DNA of 64,000 bases, taken from assembly GCA_902805475.1 (NCBI GenBank), contig CADCSX010000008.1, positions 1,860,001 to 1,924,000 of the forward strand. The letters are read 5' to 3'. The translations under genes and the position numbers were made by a program. Source of the DNA: Entonaema liquescens. Taxonomy: Eukaryota > Ascomycota > Sordariomycetes > Xylariales > Xylariaceae. The notes beneath the pieces are model-generated. The model had not been told where the DNA came from, did no database searches, and was given only the letters and a program-made list of their open reading frames with translations. Each line of letters starts with the position of its first letter. Positions within the stretch are counted from its first letter, which is position 1. This document shows positions 12,201 through 23,209 of the stretch, one piece after another.

Positions 12201-13858
12201 TGTTTCGGAATATCAGACGCTGGAAAATGTAAGCCGTAGTAAAGATCACGGGTCTGTGCAGGATCAACCAATTCCGTCACGACCTTTCCGTTAAATGCTG
12301 AGTCGAATTGGTATATCATGACCCTGTGAAACCCAGTAAGTTCCTTGACAATTCCCACCAATATTTTCAAGAAAGTTGGCAAATTCGGAGCGGATGCCAA
12401 TTGCTCTTGGACTTGAGACATTATATCGAATACCTGCATGGCACTAGCTTCACCACGTCTATTTCGCGCGCTTCTGAGAATTCTGAGAGGTCTACTGCTA
12501 ATTTCAGTACTTTCGTGCAATTCCTCCGTCGTTGGGTTTTGGCAGAGAGTATCCTGAGGCCCGGCTATTATTGGCTCGTCAACTGGTCGGAGGGGGTGTT
12601 CTTGGTCATCCTCAAGCTCAAATTCGCAGATTATCAACTCTGGATGGCTTGCGTTGATATGTATTGCGCACCAGAGCTTTATAGACCTCTTATGAGGGGG
12701 CCGTACAGATATGCTAAACACATCGGGACCATTGGTGGCAGGGTCGGCTTCTTCATCTCTGATGAAGTCAATATGATCTAAAAGATTATCGGTCTGTTCT
12801 TCAGTCAGGATTTCAGTGAAACTTTCGAGCCGAAACAACTCCTGCGGTGAGAATCCAATCATCTTCTTGGAGTTTTCGCTAACGCATCGAACAGTCAGTC
12901 GCCCGTCGCTTTCCTCCCTAAGAGCAAGAAGAAGGCCGAAGGCCTGGATGGCTCCAGGGGTGTGTATCGGCTCATCTTCACATCGCTGCAAGCTACCGTC
13001 GCGCCCAGTAATAACAGCATGGCCCTCCTCAGTGACCACGTGACGGAAACGAACTGTCATCAGCGTATCGTTTGCTTCTCCCGAAGATGTACGTCCGGGA
13101 GAATCATCGGGATAACTCTCTCCCGTATACGAAAGGGTGCTATCCTTCGTCCTATCGGAAACATCTGACGATGCATCATTGAAGAGAGATAGCGGGCCAG
13201 CAGTCACAACCCGCTTCGATTTGGGGGGCGGAGTAGTAGAGCGTATTTCTTCCTTCCTTGATTTCCCTAGGTCATCTTTCTCCTTCGGTGATCCTAGAGA
13301 TGATGAGACAGGAGTAGACAAAGTTCCGGCTCTTTGACGTCCGTTAGACGTGTCTACTGAAATATGAGCATTACTTGGTCGTCGCCGGCCATCCCAAGTT
13401 GAGCCATGGCGGGCTATATAACCCTGTTCTCCTGGATTTTTAACTAGTGTTAAGGGTGTTGGTTGCGACTGGTCAACACTGACAACTGACCGGATAGGGA
13501 ACACTCTATCCGAAGGGTCAACGGCATTGCTAGCGCTAATATCGCGACGATGTTGTTTATCCGCATCCGCACCAGGAGACGGTGGAACGTTCGGAGTTCG
13601 GTTATATGCAAAATCGGTATGTACTGTCGTGGGGGTTTCCTCTGTAGGAATCGAAGGGGGGTTTGGTTCTACAGCGGAGGTATCTTCTACAGGTGTAGGC
13701 GCATGCGTCGAAGGTTCCAACTGCTCACCTGCCTTATTGGACGGCTGGGGTAATGATATCGCGTTGTCGTCATTTTGCAACCCGGGTTCAGAAGACTCGT
13801 TAAAAGCATGATCAGCGGTGCGCTGGTTTTGAGTCGCCGGATCTTGGCTCGACTCCAT
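9270..13858 (-). CDS. Fungal phytochrome, hybrid histidine kinase (one frameshift in receiver domain)
   Basis: Red/far-red photoreceptor of the fungal Fph family, a cytoplasmic/nuclear hybrid kinase. Order: disordered N-terminus (1-265), PAS with bilin-binding Cys293 in RCEDEPIHTPG, GAF with PASDIP, PHY, HisKA (SAHEVRTPLN), HATPase (N box NLTANAIQH, DTGRGM, LGLGLA), and receiver (VLVAEDDPIN, phospho-Asp in ILMDMQMP, ILKPID). Three exons: complement 13858-11332, 11259-9648, 9584-9270; introns of 72 and 63 nt. The 72-nt intron is in frame without a stop. At 9759-9763 the coding strand has five A where conserved KILKKRLEKAGHE needs six, so the frame breaks before the phospho-acceptor Asp. Adding one base gives 1484 aa with all phases closed. 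Either a sequencing error or a receiver-domain loss. Confidence 0.93.
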
Positions 13859-14437
13859 GCTACAGGAAGATCAATGGCGACGACCTAAAAGCCGAGGTGA
13901 GTCGATCGCGACCCCGACCTCCTCAGTTATACCACTTAGACTCAACACACCCAACTTTCCATATGCAACTCCTACCAAGCATAAGCTAAGTATCCCCAGC
14001 AGCAGCAATATCCCAGCTCTTTAATAGATATATATTCCGATTTTAGGGTTTCAGCAAGGGTTTCAGCAAAGTTGTCGTAGTGCACGAGCGCAGGGACATG
14101 GGAGGGCGAGAGGGGCAGTAGTGAGAAGTCCCACCTCCGTAGCAAACAAGTGAAGAATATTGATTATTTTTCCAGTCTGAGCATCGAGGACTGGGCATCC
14201 GAAATCGAAATTTGAACATGGGAAAGTAACAATGGCAGATCTGTAGTGGGGTCGGTCAGGTTAATGTGTTAGTTAGTACCATAGTATACACTAGAGGGAA
14301 GGAGCCCTATGCTAGTCGCCACTTTCCCTTTACCTTCTACCTCCTCTACCCATGTACAAAAGATTGCTCCCAAGTCCACGCATACATGTGGGTACCTGTA
14401 CATCCGAGGCACCGTCAGGTTGGTCGGGTTGGTGATC
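13859..14437. promoter_or_regulatory. Upstream region of the phytochrome
   Basis: Noncoding leader and presumed promoter. It contains a short duplicated phrase, AGCAAGGGTTTCAGCAAAG, near 14052-14072. No defined binding site can be assigned. Confidence 0.4.
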
Positions 14438-14439
14438 TA

Positions 14440-14496
14440 AGTCGAACCACCGTTACTGGGGCCACCCTAGTGGGGGCCACCCATTTCCCATACAAA
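14440..14496. repeat. Left terminal inverted repeat of the miniature element
   Basis: Perfect 57-bp match, inverted, to 15055-15111; identity collapses immediately inside both arms. Confidence 0.9.
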
Positions 14497-15054
14497 TTTA
14501 GCAAAACCGCATACCTGCAATTAATCTAATAAAATAGATAAAAATACACAATTTTTATTTATTACTTCTTTATTTTGATTATAGATTATTTCATTTTTTT
14601 CAATTTTTGTATTTGACGTTTAGGTAGTAAAAAAGTAAAAGTTGTTAATTTTGGTTATTTTTCGAGATATAAAAAAATGAAAATGTATGGGAATTTAGTT
14701 TCAAAAATATTAAATATTTATAAACCGCCATAATTCCCTCCAATATTTTTTCTATATATATATCTTTATCTAAAAATATAAATTAAAAAATTCGCTATTT
14801 AATTATATAAGTTTTATATTTTTAAATTAAATATTCGTAAAGTTATTGCAATTTATTAACGCTAATAGCTATATATACAAATTTATATATACGTCTGTTA
14901 GCGTTTATACTTGTACTTACTGAGCCACGAATACTTATCCGAGAACTATTTTAACTTATGTATGTATTAAGCATGCAATGCTTATCTTAAAGGAGAGAGC
15001 CGCGTATTTCTATCTATTTTATTAAATTAATTACAGATATATGACTTTGTTGAG

Positions 15055-15111
15055 TTTGTATGGGAAATGGGTGGCCCCCACTAGGGTGGCCCCAGTAACG
15101 GTGGTTCGACT
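15055..15111. repeat. Right terminal inverted repeat of the miniature element
   Basis: Reverse complement of 14440-14496 without mismatch, followed by the TA target copy. Confidence 0.9.
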
Positions 15112-15113
15112 TA

Positions 15114-16019
15114 CATCAAAGAGAGATTAGGTTGTGGCATGCAACATAACCCTCTTTATTTAGCATACGCAACATGTGGCGGCAGGGAACTGAAATGAGA
15201 GCTATCAATTGCAGAAAGATCTACTGCACTGCGGAAGTAGTATGTGTGTCGCGATACATTACCTATGTATAATATCTGCCTCCAATAAGCATTATGGATG
15301 CATGTTAGCAGGGTTGGGTACATGTACTATTTGATATACGTACCTAGGTATATACCTAGGTAAGATCTGGATTTAGGTCAAGGTTATGAACAAAAAGGCG
15401 GTTTAGATTTTTGATTATCCCTTTGATACTAGTGGCGTTAGAAGGAGCAATTATTCCTAATGTCGTTGACATCATCTTGCAGAACTACTGCCGTGCTAAG
15501 TAAGACGTCTTTACTTCATGCAATCTGATTGGCCAATACCAAGTATCTAAATTTCCTAGACCTCTTACAAGAGGATTGATTCGTTGAGTAACCTATTAAG
15601 GTAAGTAAGAAACTCTATCTGCTCCCTATCCCCCTAGGGATATTCCAGCACGCTCCACACGCTATAGAAAGCTTGCACGCTTACACAACACCAACACCTT
15701 TACACTATTGTGTCTATCATAAAGAACCAGACAGTTCACAATAAAAGCACAGCTCAAGGTTTTGTCTGAGTTACCTTGGACAAGTCTTTAGTAGTAAAAA
15801 CAATGTAATTGTATTTCTTTATCCAATTGTCCAAGTGAATCGAGAGAAAGCAATGTCGCAATGAGACCAACAATACACTTCGTCTACAAAAACCAATATC
15901 CCCGACTCTTCGTATAAGTGAAATTCTCCATCACACTCAGGGGTAAGTTTGTAGATTCATCTTGTTAGTACACTTGTCTCTGGAAGATACTTGACATACT
16001 AGACCTTCGCAAGCACCCC
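15114..16019. other. Intergenic
   Basis: Noncoding. Holds two perfect TACCTAGGTA palindromes only 12 bases apart (15341-15350 and 15353-15362). The remainder is presumed promoter of the orphan gene. Confidence 0.5.
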
Positions 16020-16727
16020 ATGAAAACCAGACCGGTAAAGGCGTCAGAACAGAAAAGGGACTTCCTTGGTAGAAAAACTCCACCTTCTGAACTCAACCTG
16101 TCTGTAAGTATGGCAAACAACCCCTTTTCCTCGGAACAACCTAATATAGGGCAACCCATTCCCAACGAACCCGTTTTTGGACGACCCAGTATAAGGCAAC
16201 CGGATACGGAGCAGCCTAGTGTAGAGCAACCTAATATAGGGGGATCCAATTTCGGGAACCCTACGTTTGGATCATCCAACATGGGACAGTCGAACATGGA
16301 ACAATCGAATATGGGACAGCCCAGGTTTGAGATTCCCATGTTTAGAGCACACGCCTTCCAGCCTTCTGTTCAGGAGGAACGCCCAGATATTGAGATGACC
16401 GACTACTCTCATGCCCCGGGAAAGGAGGCGGGCCAGCAACAGGACTACCAAGAGGATGTTGAAATGACGGACGCGCCCCCCATGCCCTATGAGATCCCGG
16501 AACTCGCGAGACTATTTATGTCAGCGGAGGAGGCAGCTGAGCCGGTGCATGGACCGGAATCGAAACCGCAGGAGGCTAATAAGCCGGCAACGGCTGAACC
16601 CGTGCCGATGCAAGTTCCAACTGAACCTCAATCGAGTTTCGAAGTTGCAATCCTTAAGTGGTTGGACAATAAAAAGGTTTACTCGGTCACTTACGAGAAA
16701 GGCAAGTTTGAGGTTAATATCGAGTAA
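16020..16727 (+). CDS. Orphan protein with degenerate short Pro/Gln/Asn repeats
   Basis: Not recognised. A 235-residue frame from ATG 16020; the in-frame ATG at 16110 (MANNPFSSEQP) is an alternative start that would leave a 205-residue product. About residues 38-103 are a run of five-residue units of the pattern x-Q/N-P/S-N-x-G (QPNIG, QPSVE, SSNMG, QSNME, QSNMG). A middle section twice repeats an acidic phrase (IEMTDYS, VEMTDAP), and the C-terminus is a compact segment ending WLDNKKVYSVTYEKGKFEVNIE. No signal peptide or membrane helix. The overlapping minus-strand frame is Cys/Gly-rich and reads as the shadow. Likely lineage-restricted; disordered except the tail. Confidence 0.55.
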   Translation: MKTRPVKASEQKRDFLGRKTPPSELNLSVSMANNPFSSEQPNIGQPIPNEPVFGRPSIRQPDTEQPSVEQPNIGGSNFGNPTFGSSNMGQSNMEQSNMGQPRFEIPMFRAHAFQPSVQEERPDIEMTDYSHAPGKEAGQQQDYQEDVEMTDAPPMPYEIPELARLFMSAEEAAEPVHGPESKPQEANKPATAEPVPMQVPTEPQSSFEVAILKWLDNKKVYSVTYEKGKFEVNIE

Positions 16728-17344
16728 CGTAACTTACGTAGCGATATATCTAACCTCGGATATGGTAAGTGCCTTCGATTCTAGGGACTATGTATAGTTA
16801 TTGGAGATTATAGGTTAGATACCAAAGTACTTATATGTAAGTAGACAGTTGAAGCATTTATAGTAATGGTTTAGTTGTTACGTACTATAGGTAGGTAGGT
16901 ATATAGCATAGGTCCGAGAATATTACTACTTAGTTTATAGTCGGCCGTCCTAATAGTTCGTAATCAGTTCAATAGCAAAATTCATAGATTTAAAAGTACA
17001 TGCATTTAGGTTAAGTGTTAAGGTAGTCGAATTAATTTGAAAAGACTTGCATTAGACGAGAAGTATACTTTATTTGAATGCACATAACTCTGCAGTGACC
17101 AGACTCGTATATAGCACAATAAAACAATACGGGTTAATCCCGGATGGGGGCCGTCCCCGATCCCGGGTCAACGAATCAATCAGATCACGAAAAGCATCCC
17201 GACCCCAATTTCCACGCCGCTACTTTTATTCCATCATTTTTATTTTTGATTCTTTCCTGCAAGCAATCAAACAACCCGCACTAATATTCCACGTATCGGG
17301 TACAATTTCAATATCCACCCAACCACAACATCCCACAACTTGAA
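16728..17344. other. Intergenic
   Basis: 3' flank of the orphan gene and presumed promoter of the SET gene, with a C-rich leader near 17320. An open frame at 17074-17343 has no coding character. Confidence 0.5.
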
Positions 17345-17996
17345 ATGGGCAAAGACACGCCTAAAAACTGGCCCCCAACACTCCCCTACCTCCACCAGCC
17401 CTCGTACGCACCCCACATCACCAAAGCGCAGCAAACCATCCTCCGAACCCGGGGCCCGGACCTCCTAACCGAGATCCCACGGGCCTTCCCGCGCGGCCCG
17501 TCCTCACTCGCCCGGATCGTCCCCATCCGCGACGCAGCGCATCCAGCGGCCGGGCAATCAGGGCTGTTCGCGGCGCGGGCGCTAGCCCCAGACACCCTGG
17601 TGCTGCCGTACTACGGGTCGTGCACTCCGCGGTCCCGCCGCATTGCCTGCCGCACGAGGCGTCCGATTACGACCTGTGGCTGGACCGGGAGGGGCGCTGG
17701 CCGTGGACGCGGCGGGCGCGGGCAACGAGGCGCGGTTTGTGAATGACTTCCGGGGGGTGGCGGGGCGGCCGAACTGCGAGTTTAGGGAGTGCTGGGACTT
17801 GCGGCGGGGGGAGAAGTGCATGGCTGTGTTTGTGTTGCCGGCGGGCAAGAACGCGGGGAAGAAAGCTGCTGCTGTGGGGGTTGCGAAGGGAGAGGAGCTT
17901 CTTGTTAGTTATGGGAAGGGGTTTTGGAGTAAGAGAAGAGACGAGATTCAAGAAGAACAAGAAGACGGCGGTGTATATAGTGCGGTCGGGTCCTAG
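17345..17996 (+). CDS. SET-domain protein, frame broken twice
   Basis: Likely a lysine methyltransferase-type SET protein; substrate unknown. The N-terminal part reads GQSGLFAARALAPDTLVLPYYG in frame 2, the middle VVHSAVPPHCLPHEASDYDLW in frame 1, and the end in frame 3 has the SET landmarks NEARFVNDFRG, GRPNCEF and GEELLVSYGKGFW. The two switches fall at G runs: 17615-17617 (GGG, GGGG expected) and 17699-17700 (GG, GGG expected). Restoring one G at each gives a 217-residue intronless protein. No splice signals explain the switches. As written, translation would leave the SET frame before the cofactor-binding motif. Very GC-rich codon use marks genuine coding DNA. Two adjacent same-type indels favour sequencing error over decay. 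Confidence 0.78.
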
Positions 17997-18280
17997 TTAG
18001 AGGAGAATTACGTTTCGAGGCTGAGTTCAGCAACCACTGTTAAGGAGTTACGATATCCACGAGACTCGGTGTCAAGGAAGCTAATGTATATAGAAGAAAA
18101 TGGAATTGAACATGTGTCAATCTTGGTTTCCTTTATAATTTACCTACGTCACATAAGTATTCGCTATATTAGGTATACATCGGCTAGAGCAGAGATGCTC
18201 TACTCCGCATTGCCTCTTTACTTCGTCCAAATCCCAGTCTCCTCTTCCTTCCTCCTCCCCCACCCCTTACTATATTTCCC

Positions 18281-20665
18281 CTACAGGAAATTCCTGTAAC
18301 CATATCCTTCGTTCTCCACACCAATCGAAGTAGACTTGGGGTCGGTTCCCGCCTGGCGCGCGGCCTCGTCGATCTTCTCGAATTTCTTATTCTCCCAGCT
18401 CAGGTATGTGCGCAGGGTCAAGGCCAAAAATGCATTGAAGAACATGAACCCAGCACACACGCCCATCCCTTTAATGTAGTACGGCCCGTCGGTGGCTGGG
18501 AATACTCGTGTCCCGAGCAAAGGCCCGCACTGACCGATGATGTTAAGAAGCGCGATACCGGCACCCCTCTTGGAGTCCGATCCTTGGTTGTTCAGAGTCC
18601 AAGGCAAAATGTTCGATATGGCTGGGAACACACCGGCGGCAGCAAGGAAAACGCCGAAATAACGCACGGCAACGCTCTTACAGGTAGCTAGAAGAACATA
18701 TCCCACGCCAGCAACAAGAGAGAGCCCAATGATCATGAGCCCACGCTGGCGCGTCTTGTCTGCAATCCAAGTCGTCAAGATACATACCATAAACGAGAGG
18801 AAGTATGGCGGGGCACTAAGACCCTGGGCATTAATAGCAGTAAAACCCATGTTCTGGAGAATAGAAGGCAAGAACACGGGCAAGCTACTGAACGAGACTA
18901 TTTCGAGTAGTTAGCTTAGGTATATAAATATGAGGGAGATTGTAAAGCTCACCATTGCAACTGAAGTACACTGTAAAAGTGTCATGTTAGCGACCAATTA
19001 CTACTTATAAGTCTAAGAGTATAAAAATAGTTCGCTAGCTTATAGCCCTAGGCTTGAGTACGACTGATAGGGTAGGCAGGGGCTAGAAGAATCTGAACCG
19101 AGAGTACGTACTTAAAGGTGGAATCCAAGTTTTAATATCGCCCAATGACGCGAGGATATCCTTGAAGTTGATATGTCCTACACGTTCTACGCCCTCGGTT
19201 CCGGTCTGCTGAATAGCTCTGATCTTGGCAACCTGTCTTTCTTCTTCGGTCAAGAACTTTGCGGTATCAGCTGAATCAGGCATGTATATGTAGGCAAGGA
19301 ATGCGACCAAAACCGAAGGAATTCCCTCTACGATAAACAAGAGCCTCCAATTGGCTATATGAGCCGGGTGGCCGGAAGTTATCCCGTAAGCCAAGGCTCC
19401 CGCGAAGGTTGTCTGTTTCCGTTAGAACCACTATAGCACACCGAAATGATGGATTAAGTATGGATAGGTGAATGGTTTACGTATTGAAAATATACATACA
19501 GCAAGAGGTGCGGCTGAGAGGAAAATACCGCATCTTACACCCAGCTCGTGGCGTTTATAGAAGAAAGAAAGCAGGTACGGCACTCCCGGGCCAAAGCCTG
19601 CTTCGGCCATGGCGAGGAAAAATCGGCAGGCCATTAAGCCTGACCAGTTGAAAGCAGCGGCCTGGAGAGAGCTTGCTATGCCCCTATATACTAGTAAGTA
19701 TTTGATATGTACGTACTTTCCATGGGAGTCCTTACCATACAAACACACAACTAGTAGCCCAGACTGCGAGTGTTTATTAGTTACTTACATAATAGCAAGG
19801 GGATACGGATATAGTAGAGACAATTCATCCCCAGGCATAACTCTCAGGAAATGTTCATTTGTCGCATACTTCTGGGCTTCTAAGAAAAGAAGATAGTAAG
19901 AATGAACGCATTCGCTGAATACATACTATGACTATTAATAGTTAGTTATCAGCAAAAGTAGGATAACTACTGGTTAAGGGGGACTTACGGAGGTACGGCT
20001 TTCCACATCAGCGCAGCCCATTCAAAAACGACTATTATTATTAAGTTAACTCATTACCACGGAGCATGATCCCAAAGCCAGGATGGAACTTACTATATGG
20101 TATATAGAATATAGTTAACAGCCACTACATCAACCTCCCGTTAGTAGGATAGCCCGCTCAGCGTGGGGATTGGAAACAAGCCTGGTAGTGGGCATCGTCA
20201 AACCCAAGGTCCTTGCTCCTAAAACACAGACCCGTTAGTACCAATGCATTTTAGGGGTTTGCTGGCGCCATTGGACGTCGGCGTTCCTCTCTTCTAGCTC
20301 CCGGTACATGGCAATGCGAGTGGCAGAAGAGATAATGATGAACATACATGCCCGCCGTCTCAGCATTCCCAATGTTTGAACGGTCGAGAAAGGCGACGAG
20401 ATCTATCAATTGAGTATAAGTATAAGCCGTGAGCCTGTGCGGGGTTACTATGTGGCGTAAAATATTGAAGACACTCACAGAGTCCCATAACTAAGGGAAT
20501 CAAACGGCGATCGATTTTCCTCCTGACCCTTTTCTCAAGATCGGGATCGATGCGAAGACCATTGTGCTCGAGTCCTAAAGATTTTTCATCGAGGCTAGGA
20601 CGTGCGCCTTCATGCCTGTCCTGCGTTGGCTCCTGGTCGCTTTTGGATATGTCCATTCTAACCAA
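18281..20665 (-). CDS. MFS transporter, Dal5-like anion:cation symporter family
   Basis: Plasma-membrane importer of small organic anions (allantoate, nicotinate, pantothenate type); substrate not predictable. Ten exons, complement: 20665-20479, 20402-20348, 20218-20182, 20124-20094, 20031-19989, 19763-19736, 19683-19500, 19412-19112, 18970-18953, 18897-18281. Family landmarks: YLVAFLDRSNIGNAETAGM in helix 1, GLMACRFFLAMAEAGFGPG, LLSFFYKRHELGVRCG, ANWRLLFIVEGIP and the C-terminal half with NAQGLSAPPYF. The start could be 20665 or the Met at 20656. The 20181 donor is GC (CAG|GCTTGT), with a perfect CTACTAAC branch site. The junction between 19989 and 19763 does not close in phase (off by one), so a tiny exon, an indel or decay lies there. 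All other joints close. Confidence 0.82.
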
Positions 20666-22447
20666 AAGGTCAGTTCACCCTAGGAGTTAAACTACCTAAA
20701 ATGGATCCTAAGAAACGGGAGTGAATGGACAATTGGGAATATGATAACCCAGGCGGGTTCGGTATTTGAACGGCGTGATGGCGCGCTACCTATTACGAGT
20801 ACCTAACTGATAGGGCTAACGACCGGAAAAGTCACAGCGTCAACGTATAAAAGATAGCGGTGCCTCACGAAGAACTACTAAAACAGCGGTGACATTTTAT
20901 ATTCAAATTCGCTGGATGTTAGTTAGCTTAGACCGGGAATAATTATTGGGATATAACTGGTACGGATTCCCTTTTTCGGTATGGATTAAGTACCGACCTA
21001 GCTGAACCATTCGGACTTACCAGCTTACCATTGCAGCTGTTGGTGTTACTTCACCGAATACTACCACTGTGCCGTTCTGCGACGCATTGCCGGCTCGTAG
21101 CTTTGTATAGGTAGCTGGGGGTGAGTAAGATACCCCCGTACGAATGGCCGATATCAAATGATATCATAGCGTTTCCTTATAGCGTTACCACGAGTTTTAA
21201 TAAAGTGTGGAGAGGAACAACGGGCCAGTATTAGGATGAACTAGTTCAACCTTAAGTAACCGGCCTTAACCTAAAATGTAATAAGCTTAAGGCAGTTTAC
21301 CTAAGATGAAATAATTGAGTTGAGAATTGTTCGTTTGAGTATTCGATGTAGTTACACCCAATTACGTAACACTAGTAGTCGAATACCTTATAAACCCCTT
21401 ACATGTAGATAAATGGTAAACTCCCAGGTTAATAGACCTGCGTCAACAAAAATGTACCTATAAGGCTTCTTTATTTCAGACGTACTAGGATATACAAATA
21501 TTCCATGTCTTAGTTTCCCAGGTACTCACAATCATGCGCTTCCGTTTTGTATATCCTTCTAGAAACCCGCGCCTGAAAGATTGGAGCTAGATCATGAATT
21601 CATTAGTATTCGCAACTAAGCCCAAGTTTTAGAGGCTTTATTGATGTATCATATAATAATTGTTCAATTTCCATTGCTCTTTTGGTGTAGAGTACATAAC
21701 ATAATGAACTTAGTTTAGTGTACCGAATACTACCTCCATACATACATGTACCTAGATAATGCAAATTTGAATGAACCTTAGATACTACATTCTAGTGCCT
21801 TCCCGTTTATTTAGCTGTTTGGTGCAGTGGAAGTAACGACCTAGATACAAGCCTAGGTAAAACAGACATACGGTATGGCCTTCCCTGGCCTTCTCCTTAT
21901 GAGGAAAGAACAAGAGAGTATATGAAACCAACTGTTAGTAGCAACTGCCTCAAACCTAAAGCTTTGATAGTTACCTAGGTAGGTACCTATCTTTGAACGT
22001 ACCTAGACGTTACTGGAAACTTGGGAGGCTTTGTTCCCCAATTACATTCATGAATGGACTAAGTCGATCAGACAATGTGTATTGACAGCAATACGTCAAA
22101 TAATGGTATTCTATAACTACCAAAGATTCTAAGCTTTTCTTTTCCATCTTTTTAACAAATAACTATAGTCTTTCCGTCTGTAGTCACCTAAATGAACTCC
22201 GTGTTAGGTAGTTCTAGGAACTACACGAAGACTTCTTCCTTTGTTTTTACCCCCTGTATAACAGTTTCATTCAATAGCCAATAAACAAAGAAATGCCTAG
22301 TCCATGGCCCTAGAGAAAATCGGGAAGAAAGAACAAAACTACGTATATAGCGCCGGTTCAATATGAATGTCAGGTTAGAGGAGGTAGTAACAGGGAAGAG
22401 AAGGAAAGGAACCAGCAATTAAAGCAAAGACTAAGAAATTCTTCATC
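20666..22447. other. Intergenic, divergent promoters of transporter and HIT gene
   Basis: AT-leaning spacer with no supported gene. Contains TACCTAGGTA at 21972-21981, directly followed by a TAGGTACCTA half-palindrome, and numerous ACCTAGG fragments. Confidence 0.5.
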
Positions 22448-23209
22448 ATGAGTAACTCTGTAACAAACCATCTCTTCAGCGGGAAAGGGGACCGGATCGC
22501 AGAGCAGTTCGAAGACTTTCGGAGTAAGCCGGAGGCCCAGACAGATGTTGATGCGTATCTCAACCAGACCAAGGACCACCAATACGCTAATTATGAACGA
22601 TGGATCAAGTCAGAGACAGTGTTCACTAAACACGACAAAATTTCTATCCTTGCCAAGGGTGATAGCGTGCTTCTGATAGGAAACCATAACTCTTTTGATG
22701 TTGTCCAGTACGAGGGCGACACCGGCAAAGCAGGCATGTCGATGATTCATATCCTAGGGATTCCCGGGGCTCGGCTTTTCAATGGGGTATCGCTAAATCG
22801 CGGAAATGTATCTGTCATCGATGATATGATAGGTCTATTTAAAGACAAATGGGAAGTCCCTAGCTTTCGCCAGAAGGTCCTAAATCACCAGAAGCAGGCT
22901 ATAATAGACCGGATTACTACGGAATTACGCCCGATATTGGAGGAAAAGCTCGACGCAACACCAGTATTAGAAGCCGGATTTACAGCCATGAGTCACTGGA
23001 AGGAGCTCGAGGCCAATATCAATACCTTGAGGTTCGACGACTTCACCTTTGGTCTTCACCTATGGCCTGATCATAGCGTAGGGCACCTCCACCTACACAT
23101 TATCGCAACGCCGGAATGGTGCCGCAACTACAGTACTTCTAAACATGATGAAAAAACTAAGGACGCCGTTGAAGTTCGTAATTTTATCCGAAGCTGCAGT
23201 TGTCCTTAA
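22448..23209 (+). CDS. HIT-like (histidine triad) domain protein, 253 aa
   Basis: Member of the HIT-like nucleotide-binding superfamily; the physiological substrate is unknown. A single uninterrupted frame. The N-terminal 70 residues are polar; a core follows with LLIGNHNSFDVVQYEGDTGKAGMSMIHILGIP (a HIT N-lobe-like segment) and then the C-terminal GLHLWPDHSVGHLHLHIIATPEW, whose HLHLH is the H-x-H-x-H triad. The tail STSKHDEKTKDAVEVRNFI resembles the conserved end of a fungal HIT-like subfamily. No targeting signal, so probably cytosolic. Intronless, unlike most neighbours. The minus-strand frames over the start are shadows. Identification as HIT-like rests on the triad and its context. Confidence 0.85.
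   Translation: MSNSVTNHLFSGKGDRIAEQFEDFRSKPEAQTDVDAYLNQTKDHQYANYERWIKSETVFTKHDKISILAKGDSVLLIGNHNSFDVVQYEGDTGKAGMSMIHILGIPGARLFNGVSLNRGNVSVIDDMIGLFKDKWEVPSFRQKVLNHQKQAIIDRITTELRPILEEKLDATPVLEAGFTAMSHWKELEANINTLRFDDFTFGLHLWPDHSVGHLHLHIIATPEWCRNYSTSKHDEKTKDAVEVRNFIRSCSCP

Larger units (their letters stand above)
14438..15113. mobile_element. Miniature inverted-repeat element, Fot1/pogo-like
   Basis: A 57-bp perfect inverted repeat bounds the segment: left arm 14440-14496, right arm 15055-15111, starting AGTCGAACCACCGTTACTGG inward. Both ends abut TA (14438-14439 and 15112-15113), the target duplication of Tc1/mariner-pogo elements. The AGTC start and the GC-rich arms recall Fot1 ends (family knowledge, not an alignment). 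The roughly 560-bp interior is strongly AT-rich and has no transposase frame, so the copy cannot move on its own. The arms are identical although the core looks RIP-like or natively AT-rich, which suggests either recent insertion or that the arms are too short for RIP to recognise. Confidence 0.85.
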
